Made by a program: the position numbers and the translations under genes | Part shown: positions 1 to 5,238 of the stretch, in pieces | How positions within the stretch are numbered: position 1 is the first letter of the stretch | How the letters are laid out: the number at the start of each line of letters is the position of its first letter | DNA from: Burkholderiales bacterium | GTDB lineage: Bacteria; Pseudomonadota; Gammaproteobacteria; Burkholderiales; SG8-39 | Direction: 5' to 3' | Assembly: GCA_025929745.1 (NCBI GenBank) | Contig: JAICPQ010000072.1 | Location: 1-10,788, forward strand | DNA length: 10,788 nucleotides | The notes under the pieces: model-generated | The model's input: only the letters and a program-made list of their open reading frames with translations | Database searches by the model: none | Told to the model about the DNA's origin: nothing

Positions 1-377
1 CCGCCGCGCCAGAGCTTCTGGCCGAGCGCGGCAAGATTCTTGTCGGCCGCCGCGGCGGGCCGGAGGTTCTGGCCGGCGTAGAAGGCGGCCAGCACCTTCA
101 TGTCGTCCTCGGACAGGCTCGCCGCAATCGGCTGCATGATCGGGCTCTCGCGTGCCGGCTTCTTGCCGCCCTGGGCCTTGAAGTCGACGAGCTGCTTATG
201 CAGGTATTCGGCGATCTGCCCGGCGATCTTGGGGTTCGCCGGAGCGGTGCTGTTGCCGTCGGCCGCGTGGCAGGCGGCGCAGGTCTGGGCCAAGGTCTGC
301 GCTTTCGTGTCCTGCGCTTGCGCTGGGGCGGCGAGCGCCGCGGCCGCGCCAGCTGCGCAGAGCAATGCACGTATCAT
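1..377 (-). CDS. Cytochrome c4-type dihaem protein, N-terminal part
   Basis: The reading frame starts at the ATG at 377-375 and runs off the left edge, giving 125 codons. Residues 1-22 form a signal peptide (short basic start, Ala/Leu-rich core, AQA before the likely cleavage site), so the protein is periplasmic. A haem attachment site CAACH lies at residues 33-37, and Met81 in the SPIMQP segment is the likely axial ligand. The following ALSEDDM/LAAFYAGQ region and the start of a second repeat (ALGQKLWRG near residue 120) match the cytochrome c4 plan of two similar monohaem domains; the second lies outside the window. Cytochrome c4 proteins carry electrons in the periplasm, typically from the bc1 complex to terminal oxidases. 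It is read divergently from engB with only 34 bases between proposed starts. No clear ribosome binding site is seen. A related monohaem c553-type cytochrome is the alternative. Confidence 0.85.
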   Translation of the reverse strand, partial: MIRALLCAAGAAAALAAPAQAQDTKAQTLAQTCAACHAADGNSTAPANPKIAGQIAEYLHKQLVDFKAQGGKKPARESPIMQPIAASLSEDDMKVLAAFYAGQNLRPAAAADKNLAALGQKLWRG

Positions 378-397
378 CGCGGGTCCGGGGTCGAATC

Positions 398-402
398 GAA
401 GG
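398..402 (+). promoter_or_regulatory. Possible ribosome binding site of engB
   Basis: GAAGG at 398-402 is purine-rich and lies 9 bases before the in-frame ATT at 412. It is the only Shine-Dalgarno-like stretch close to where the conserved EngB N-terminus begins. It favours 412 over the ATA at 418 (15 bases away) and over the GTG at 448. Confidence 0.35.
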
Positions 403-406
403 CGCG

Positions 407-435
407 ATTCTATTCGAATATTCTCGCAAGCACAG
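407..435 (-). promoter_or_regulatory. Candidate promoter of the cytochrome c4 gene
   Basis: On the minus strand TAGAAT at 412-407 is a good -10 match and would place the start site about 25 bases before the cytochrome ATG at 377. Seventeen bases upstream, CTGTGC at 435-430 is only a weak -35. The box sits over the first codons proposed for engB. The call rests on the -10 alone. Confidence 0.3.
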
Positions 436-993
436 TTCCTCGCCTCGGTGGGGCGCGCCGCCGAACTGCCGCCGCCCGGTCCGCCGGAGGTCGCGTTCGC
501 CGGGCGCTCCAATGTCGGCAAGTCGAGCGCGATCAACGCAATCCTCGGCCGCAAGCGGCTTGCGTTCACGAGTAAGACTCCCGGTCGCACGCAGACGATC
601 AACTTCTACGATCTCGCCGGAGCTGCGCGGCTCGTCGACTTGCCCGGCTACGGCTTTGCGCGCGTGCCGCAGGCCGTGCGCGCGCAATGGCAGGCGCTGG
701 TCGGCGCCTACCTCGATTCGCGCGCGACGCTCGCCGGCGTCGTCGTCGTGATGGACGCGCGCCATCCTTTCACCTCGCTCGATGAACAGTTACTGCGATA
801 TCTCGCGGATTCGCGCCGCCTGGTGTTGCTGTCGAAAGCGGACAAGCTCACGCGCGCCGAACAGACCGCGCGCCGGAAAGACTTCGGCGACGTGGTTCTT
901 TTCTCGAGCGTTACCCGACAGGGGGTAGAGGAGACTTGCGACCTGCTGGAGCAATGGCTCGGGCAGGCCGCGAAAATAAAAAGCCCCCGGTAA
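412..993 (+). CDS. engB: Ribosome biogenesis GTP-binding protein EngB (YihA/YsxC)
   Basis: EngB is a small cytoplasmic GTPase of the TrmE-Era-EngA-EngB group, needed for large ribosomal subunit assembly. All G motifs are visible: G1 GRSNVGKS (residues 31-38 counted from 412), G2 region TPGRTQ (56-61), G3 DLPGYG (76-81), G4 SKADK (141-145) and G5 SSV (165-167). The 193-residue length is close to the family norm of about 200. The start is uncertain. Conserved similarity begins at about FSQAQFL, but no ATG, GTG or TTG precedes it in a sensible place. ATT at 412 has a GAAGG 9 bases upstream; ATA at 418 is an alternative; GTG at 448 would remove conserved residues. The frame stays open upstream to an ATG at 100, but that part is antisense to the cytochrome gene and does not look like EngB. 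The last codons (AAKIKSPR) run into a hairpin terminator that faces the other way. Confidence 0.88.
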   Translation: MRIFSQAQFLASVGRAAELPPPGPPEVAFAGRSNVGKSSAINAILGRKRLAFTSKTPGRTQTINFYDLAGAARLVDLPGYGFARVPQAVRAQWQALVGAYLDSRATLAGVVVVMDARHPFTSLDEQLLRYLADSRRLVLLSKADKLTRAEQTARRKDFGDVVLFSSVTRQGVEETCDLLEQWLGQAAKIKSPR

Positions 994-1013
994 AGGGGAT
1001 ACAAACCGGGGGC
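973..1013 (-). terminator. Intrinsic terminator on the minus strand
   Basis: Read on the minus strand, GCCCCCGG (1013-1006) pairs perfectly with CCGGGGGC (990-983), with one more T-A pair closing the loop. It is followed at once by TTTTTATTTT (982-973). This is a textbook GC-rich stem plus U-tract. On the plus strand the hairpin is followed by GAAAACG and would not terminate well. It overlaps the last codons of engB, and no minus-strand protein gene ends here, which is why a non-coding transcript is proposed. Confidence 0.7.
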
Positions 1014-1115
1014 GAAAACGCCTTAATCTTTGGATTAAGGCACCCGCTCAGGGAGGAGAAGCGGGAGACGATCAACTCGTCCGAAGGTAAGATTCCGGAC
1101 CCCCGGGCAAAGTTC
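973..1115 (-). ncRNA. Candidate small RNA antisense to the hemB leader
   Basis: The minus strand holds a chain of hairpins ending in the intrinsic terminator at 1013-973. In transcript order they are: CCGGG/CCCGG (1121-1117 with 1107-1103, partly upstream of the guessed start); GACGA/TCGTC (1081-1077 with 1071-1067); CCCGCT/AGCGGG (1065-1060 with 1048-1043) with an 11-base loop containing CTCCTCC; a perfect 9-bp stem GCCTTAATC/GATTAAGGC with a 4-base loop (1041-1033 with 1028-1020); and the terminator. A plausible promoter is TAGACC (1149-1144), 16-base spacer, TGTTAT (1127-1122), placing the 5' end near 1115 and giving about 140 nt. Hairpins, an exposed CU-rich loop and a terminator are usual for small regulatory RNAs. 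The alternative is that only the plus-strand hemB leader is expressed. I do not recognise it as a named RNA family. Confidence 0.42.
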
Positions 1116-1138
1116 CCCCGGATAACATTTCGAAATAA
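994..1138 (+). promoter_or_regulatory. Structured engB-hemB intergenic region, possible hemB leader
   Basis: This 145-base gap, the largest non-coding stretch in the window, contains four hairpins plus the right arm of a fifth. On the plus strand the loop at 1049-1059 displays GGGAGGAGA, more than 70 bases from the hemB ATG, so it is not that gene's ribosome binding site. CCCCCGG occurs at 984-990, 1100-1106 and 1115-1121, and CCGGGGG once at 1006-1012, so one strand segment has three possible partners. No good Shine-Dalgarno precedes the hemB ATG, and no strong plus-strand promoter is seen. The region could be a cis-regulatory leader of hemB, the template of a minus-strand RNA, or both. Confidence 0.4.
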
Positions 1139-2194
1139 ATGAAGGTCTACGGCAGCTTCCCGGGCGTTCGGATGCGGCGCATGCGGCGAGACGATTTCTC
1201 GCGGCGCCTGATGCGCGAGACCACACTCGGGCCGGGGGATCTCATTTATCCGGTGTTCGTCCTCGACGGAAAAAACCGCACTGAGAAGGTGGCTTCCATG
1301 CCCGGGGTCGAACGCTGCACTGTCGACAAGCTGCTACCGGTGGCCGAGGAGTGCCTGAAGCTCGGCGTTCCCGTGCTCGCGCTTTTTCCGGTGATCGATG
1401 CGAAGCTGAAAACCACCGATGGCCGCGAGGCGTTCAATCCGAAAGGCCTAGTGCCGCGCGCACTCGCCGCGCTCAAGAAACGATTCCCCGAGCTCGGCCT
1501 CATGACCGACGTCGCTCTCGATCCGTACACCTCGCACGGCCAGGACGGCGTGATCGACCAGAACGGCTACATCCTGAACGACGAGACGCTCGACATCCTC
1601 GCGAAGCAGGCGCTCGCGCAGGCGAGCGCCGGCGTGGACATCGTCGCGCCTTCGGACATGATGGACGGACGCATCGGCCGCATCCGCGGCGCGCTCGAAA
1701 AAGCCGGTCAGATCCACACGAAGATCATGGCGTACTCGGCGAAGTACGCCTCCGGGTTCTACGGACCGTTCCGCGACGCCGTGGGCTCGGCGACGGCGCT
1801 CGGCAGCGCCGACAAGCGCACCTACCAGATGGATCCGGCGAATTCCGACGAAGCGTTGTGGGAGGTTGGCCTGGACCTCGCCGAGGGCGCCGACATGGTG
1901 ATGGTGAAGCCGGGCATGCCGTATCTCGACGTGCTGCGCCGTGTGAAAGACGAGTTTCGAGCGCCGACCTTCGTCTACCAGGTGTCCGGCGAATACGCGA
2001 TGCTGCGCGCAGCTATCGGCAACGGCTGGCTGCCGGAGTCATGCGTGATGGAAAGCCTTCTCGCCTTCAAGCGCGCCGGCGCCGACGGCATCCTCACTTA
2101 CTTCGCTCTGGAAGCCGCTAAGGCGCTGTCGCGAGAGATAGGGTCTTCAAGAAGCGCTCGGCGTTCTGGTAACCGATCACGCGCAGCCCCTTGA
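1139..2194 (+). CDS. hemB: Delta-aminolevulinic acid dehydratase (porphobilinogen synthase)
   Basis: HemB condenses two 5-aminolevulinate molecules into porphobilinogen in the cytoplasm, the first shared step of tetrapyrrole and haem synthesis. The two active-site lysines are seen: Lys202 in MAYSAKYASGFYGPF and Lys257 in MVKPGMPYLD (Schiff-base lysine). The metal-site segment reads DVALDPYTSHGQDG (residues 124-137) and lacks the cysteine triad of zinc enzymes, so this is the magnesium/potassium-type class. The start at 1139 gives an N-terminus ending in RMRRMRRDDFSRRL, as expected for proteobacterial HemB, although the ATG has no obvious ribosome binding site. At 351 residues it is slightly long. 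The family normally ends soon after the ALEAAKALSRE segment, and the final basic residues (about 335-351) are encoded where the gene overlaps the opposite-strand dsbD 3' end by 77 bases. That tail is probably not functionally important. Confidence 0.96.
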   Translation: MKVYGSFPGVRMRRMRRDDFSRRLMRETTLGPGDLIYPVFVLDGKNRTEKVASMPGVERCTVDKLLPVAEECLKLGVPVLALFPVIDAKLKTTDGREAFNPKGLVPRALAALKKRFPELGLMTDVALDPYTSHGQDGVIDQNGYILNDETLDILAKQALAQASAGVDIVAPSDMMDGRIGRIRGALEKAGQIHTKIMAYSAKYASGFYGPFRDAVGSATALGSADKRTYQMDPANSDEALWEVGLDLAEGADMVMVKPGMPYLDVLRRVKDEFRAPTFVYQVSGEYAMLRAAIGNGWLPESCVMESLLAFKRAGADGILTYFALEAAKALSREIGSSRSARRSGNRSRAAP

Positions 2195-3860
2195 TCTCGC
2201 GCCCCTCGGCGTCGAAGAAAATGATGCCGGGCGGTCCGAACAGCGAAAAGCGCTTGAGCAGCGCCTTGTCTTCGTCGGTATTAGCGGTTACATCGGCCTG
2301 CAAGAGCAGCATTTGATCGAGCTGCGCGCGCACTTTGGGATCCGAGAACGTGAACGCTTCCATTTCCTTGCACGACACGCACCAGTCGGCGTAGAAGTCG
2401 AGCATCACGGTCTTGCCCGGCGCCTTCAGATACGTCTGGAGGTCCGCAAGCGATGCGACGCGCGTCCACGGGACCGGCTTGGAGACCGGCGTCCCGGAGG
2501 TAAATACGGCGAGCGGTCGAAAGGGATCGCGACTGCCAGCCAGCGCGCCGACCAAGAGCGCGAGGCCGACGACAAGCGGCACTGCGGCCGCGATCCATTG
2601 ACGTCGCAGGAGCGAGGCCGCACCGAATGCCAGCATGCTCCAAGCGAGCATGCTCGCAAGCGGAGGCAGCACCGGCGACAGAATCCACACTGCCACTGCG
2701 AGCAACAGCAGGCCGAAGAACTTCTTCACCACGACCATCCAGGCGCCGGCGCGCGGTAGCAGCGCACCTTCGGACACGCCGACCGCAACGAGCGGCACCC
2801 CCATTCCGAGGGCCATTGAGAAAAGCGCGCCGCCGCCAAGCACCAGGTCTCGGGTCTGCGAGATGTAAAGGAGCGCACCGGCGAGCGGCGCAGCCACGCA
2901 CGGACTGACGATGACCGCCGACAGCACGCCCATGGCCGCGACCGATGCGATCTGGCCGCCCCGCAGGCGACCATGTGCCGAGTGCAAACGCTGGTGCAAG
3001 AAGCCGGGTAGACGCAGCTCGTAGAGCCCGAACATCGACAGCGCGAGCCCCACAAATACGGCGGCAAAGGCGCCGAGAACCCATGCGTTCTGCAAGGCGG
3101 CGGCGATCATTGAACCGGAGTACGCCGCAGCCACGCCGGCCGCGGCGTACGCCAAGGCCATGCCTATCACGTACGACACCGACAGTGCCGCCGCACGCAC
3201 CTTGTTCACGCTCTTTCCTTCACCCGCGATGATGGCCGAAAGGATCGGCACCATCGGCAGCACACACGGGGTGAAAGTGAGCAGGATGCCGAAGACGAAA
3301 AACCCCGCGAGGACAAGCGCCGCATTGCCTCCGAAAAGGCGCGCGATATCCATATCGCTCGCGAAGATCGACCAGCGCGCCTCAGCGTCGACCTGCCGCG
3401 GTCCTTCGCTAAGGACCGGCCTCTCACCGCCTGCCGCGAGATGGAGCGTGGCTTGCGATTCCATAGGGACATAGCAAACGCCCACGTCGGCGCAGCCCTG
3501 CGACACGACCTTCAGCTCGAAAGGCCCCAAGCCCTCGGCCGGAATACGGATCGTCACCTGCTTGCGATAGGTCTCGGTCTCGCCGAAAAACTCGTCCTTG
3601 TGGCGCGTACCGACGGGGAACTGCGGCGCGCCGAGCCGTAAGTCAGGATTGCCTTCGGCCGCGAAGCGGAACTTGTCGCGGTACATGTAGTAGCCGTCGG
3701 CAATGACGAAGCGCACTTCGACCGCGCCGCGGTCGGCCCGCGCGCTGAAGCGGAACGCCTTCTCGGGCTCGAGCAGCTCGTCGGTCTTCTTGCCAAAAAG
3801 CTGAGCTGCGGCCGGCCCGGCGGCCAGGCACAGAATCAGCATCCACAGAAAGCGCTTCAC
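2118..3860 (-). CDS. dsbD: Thiol:disulfide interchange protein DsbD
   Basis: DsbD carries electrons from cytoplasmic thioredoxin across the inner membrane to periplasmic partners such as DsbC and the cytochrome c maturation thioredoxins. The 580-residue protein has the full three-part layout. A signal peptide (1-19, ending AAA) precedes the periplasmic alpha domain with its cysteine pair Cys123/Cys129 in SQGCADVGVCY. The membrane domain (about 178-440, roughly eight segments) holds Cys199 in TFTPCVLPMVP and Cys321 in SPCVAAP. The C-terminal thioredoxin-like domain has CVSC at 494-497 in DFYADWCVSCKEME. All six catalytic cysteines are present. The start is the GTG at 3860-3858, giving a proper signal peptide; the longer frame upstream is antisense-like sequence inside cutA. 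GTG overlaps the cutA stop (GTGA), implying translational coupling. The 3' end overlaps convergent hemB by 77 bases. Confidence 0.96.
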   Translation of the reverse strand: MKRFLWMLILCLAAGPAAAQLFGKKTDELLEPEKAFRFSARADRGAVEVRFVIADGYYMYRDKFRFAAEGNPDLRLGAPQFPVGTRHKDEFFGETETYRKQVTIRIPAEGLGPFELKVVSQGCADVGVCYVPMESQATLHLAAGGERPVLSEGPRQVDAEARWSIFASDMDIARLFGGNAALVLAGFFVFGILLTFTPCVLPMVPILSAIIAGEGKSVNKVRAAALSVSYVIGMALAYAAAGVAAAYSGSMIAAALQNAWVLGAFAAVFVGLALSMFGLYELRLPGFLHQRLHSAHGRLRGGQIASVAAMGVLSAVIVSPCVAAPLAGALLYISQTRDLVLGGGALFSMALGMGVPLVAVGVSEGALLPRAGAWMVVVKKFFGLLLLAVAVWILSPVLPPLASMLAWSMLAFGAASLLRRQWIAAAVPLVVGLALLVGALAGSRDPFRPLAVFTSGTPVSKPVPWTRVASLADLQTYLKAPGKTVMLDFYADWCVSCKEMEAFTFSDPKVRAQLDQMLLLQADVTANTDEDKALLKRFSLFGPPGIIFFDAEGREIKGLRVIGYQNAERFLKTLSLATAP

Positions 3861-4180
3861 GCCTTGGTTTCGGCGGCCACCCAGTCGAGGAATGCGGGCA
3901 GTCCGCGCTCGATTGGGACCGCGATGATTTCCGGAAGTTCGTACGGATGCGCTGCGCGCAGCGCGTGCTCGAGCGCCGCATAGCGCTCGGCCGTCGTCTT
4001 GATGAGCATGGGGTGCTCCTCGTCGTGCTGCACGGCGTCCTTCCACCGATACACGGAGCGGCACGGCGCGAGGATATTCACGCAGGCGGCAAGGTTTTTC
4101 GCGATCAGCAGGTCGGCGAGCTTTTCTGCCACCGCCCGATCCGGCAGGTTGGTGAGCACCAGGAGCTTGGTAGACTGCAT
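3857..4180 (-). CDS. cutA: Divalent-cation tolerance protein CutA
   Basis: CutA proteins are small, very stable trimers with a ferredoxin-like fold related to PII proteins. They were first linked to copper tolerance, but their biochemical role is still unsettled. The 107-residue length is normal. Family segments are clear: LVLTNLPD near the start, LAACVNILAPCRSVYRWKDAVQHDEE in the middle (residues 31-56), LIKTTAERY (59-67) and HPYELPEIIAVPI (78-90). The gene leads into dsbD through a 4-base GTGA overlap, and the cutA-dsbD pairing is also known in enterobacteria. The ATG at 4180 has no Shine-Dalgarno; a TAGAAT box at 4192-4187 would start transcription at or next to the ATG, so a leaderless message is possible. 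Confidence 0.94.
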   Translation of the reverse strand: MQSTKLLVLTNLPDRAVAEKLADLLIAKNLAACVNILAPCRSVYRWKDAVQHDEEHPMLIKTTAERYAALEHALRAAHPYELPEIIAVPIERGLPAFLDWVAAETKA

Positions 4181-4185
4181 GCGGC

Positions 4186-4192
4186 TATTCTA
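4186..4192. promoter_or_regulatory. Possible shared -10 element between cutA and the reductase gene
   Basis: Only 15 bases (4181-4195) separate the two divergent ATG codons. The stretch reads TATTCT (4186-4191) on the plus strand and TAGAAT (4192-4187) on the minus strand; both resemble -10 hexamers. Either would place transcription initiation at or within a few bases of the corresponding ATG. No convincing -35 is seen on either side, and neither gene has a ribosome binding site. Confidence 0.35.
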
Positions 4193-4195
4193 GCG

Positions 4196-5230
4196 ATGCC
4201 CAAAGTCACCGTTCAGCCCAGCGGCCACGTCTTCGAAGTGCAGGAGGGCGAAACCGTGCTCAGCGCCGCGTTGCGCCAGAACATCATGCTTCCCTACGGC
4301 TGCAAGAACGGTGCGTGCGGCTCGTGCAAGGGCGGAATCGTGAGCGGCGCGGTCGACTACGGGCACTACCATGCACGAGTGCTCACCGAGAACGAGCGCG
4401 CGCGCGGCAAGGCGCTTTTTTGCCAGGCCAAGCCGCTCGGCGATCTGGTCATCGAATGCCGCACCATCGGCGCCGCGAAAGACATCGCGGTGCGCATGAT
4501 GCCGTGCCGCGTGCAAAAGCTCGAGCGCGTCGCCGACGACGTCATGATCGTGCAGCTCAAGCTACCGTCGAACGAGCGGCTGCAGTTCCTTGCCGGGCAG
4601 TACATCGACTTCTTGCTGAAGGGCGGCGAGCGGCGCAGCTTCTCCATGGCAAACGCGCCGCATACCGACGCTCTGGTCGAGCTGCACATCCGGCGCGTTG
4701 CCGGCGGCAGCTTTACGGACCATGTCTTCACCAAGATGAAGGAGCGCGAAATCCTGCGGCTGGAAGGCCCGCTCGGGAGCTTCTTCCTGCGCGAGGACAG
4801 CGCGAGGCCCATCGTCTTCGTGGCGAGCGGCACGGGGTTCGCACCGATCAAGTCGATCATCGAGACGGCTTTCCATAAGAACGTCACCCGCCCCATGGTG
4901 CTCTATTGGGGGTGTCGGCGCCCGAAGGATTTGTACCTGAATCCGCTGCCGCAGAAATGGGCGCGCGAGCATGCGCATTTCCGCTACATCCCCGTGGTTT
5001 CCGAAGCGCGGCCCGAGGATGCCTGGAGCGGACGCGCCGGGTTCGTGCACCGCGCGGTAATGGAGGACTTTCCGGACCTTTCGCAGCACCAGGTCTACGC
5101 GTGCGGCGTGCCGGTCATGGTCGATTCGGCGCGGCGCGACTTCACCACCCTGTGCGGCCTGCCGGAAGACGAGTTCTACGCCGACAGCTTTACCACACAG
5201 GCTGATCTCGCAGCCGACGAGCTGCGCTAG
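4196..5230 (+). CDS. [2Fe-2S]/FAD NAD(P)H reductase, CDP-6-deoxyglucoseen reductase-like
   Basis: This 344-residue cytoplasmic protein is a one-chain electron-transfer reductase. Residues 1-92 form a plant-type ferredoxin domain with cluster ligands Cys36, Cys41, Cys44 (GCKNGACGSC) and Cys76 (LFCQA). Residues about 100-200 are the FAD-binding barrel with RSFSMAN (147-153). Residues about 204-335 are the NAD(P)-binding domain with GTGFAPIKS (212-220), YACGVP (301-306) and the C-terminal FYADSFT. This order matches the reductase E3 of 3,6-dideoxysugar synthesis (AscD/RfbI-like) and several oxygenase reductases. No sugar dehydratase or oxygenase gene lies nearby, so the automatic name for this family may not describe its true partner. 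The start at 4196 fits the ferredoxin domain; the open frame further upstream is antisense to cutA. Its stop overlaps the livF stop on the opposite strand. Confidence 0.9.
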   Translation: MPKVTVQPSGHVFEVQEGETVLSAALRQNIMLPYGCKNGACGSCKGGIVSGAVDYGHYHARVLTENERARGKALFCQAKPLGDLVIECRTIGAAKDIAVRMMPCRVQKLERVADDVMIVQLKLPSNERLQFLAGQYIDFLLKGGERRSFSMANAPHTDALVELHIRRVAGGSFTDHVFTKMKEREILRLEGPLGSFFLREDSARPIVFVASGTGFAPIKSIIETAFHKNVTRPMVLYWGCRRPKDLYLNPLPQKWAREHAHFRYIPVVSEARPEDAWSGRAGFVHRAVMEDFPDLSQHQVYACGVPVMVDSARRDFTTLCGLPEDEFYADSFTTQADLAADELR

Positions 5231-5238
5231 GACGCAGC
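5221..5238. other. Hairpin spanning the overlapping stops of two convergent genes
   Basis: GCTGCG (5221-5226) and CGCAGC (5233-5238) form a perfect 6-bp stem whose loop contains CTAG, the shared stop codons of the reductase gene and livF. No T-run follows on either strand, so it is not a standard intrinsic terminator. It may only slow polymerase or protect 3' ends. Confidence 0.3.

Noticed and set aside
100..411. Open frame extending engB upstream to an ATG at 100
   Set aside because: It is antisense to a clear cytochrome c4 signal peptide and haem domain and has no similarity to EngB N-termini.
1051..1060. GGGAGGAGAA as the hemB ribosome binding site
   Set aside because: It is about 80 bases before the ATG and sits in a hairpin loop with no start codon at proper spacing.
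1072..1128. Short minus-strand open frame of 18 codons in the engB-hemB gap
   Set aside because: It has no ribosome binding site and no recognisable leader-peptide feature such as a run of one amino acid.
3861..4064. N-terminal extension of the dsbD frame
   Set aside because: It lies within cutA in another frame, is Arg/Ala-rich shadow sequence, and would bury the good signal peptide that follows the GTG at 3860.
3947..4195. N-terminal extension of the [2Fe-2S] reductase frame
   Set aside because: It is antisense to cutA; the ferredoxin domain begins properly at the ATG at 4196.
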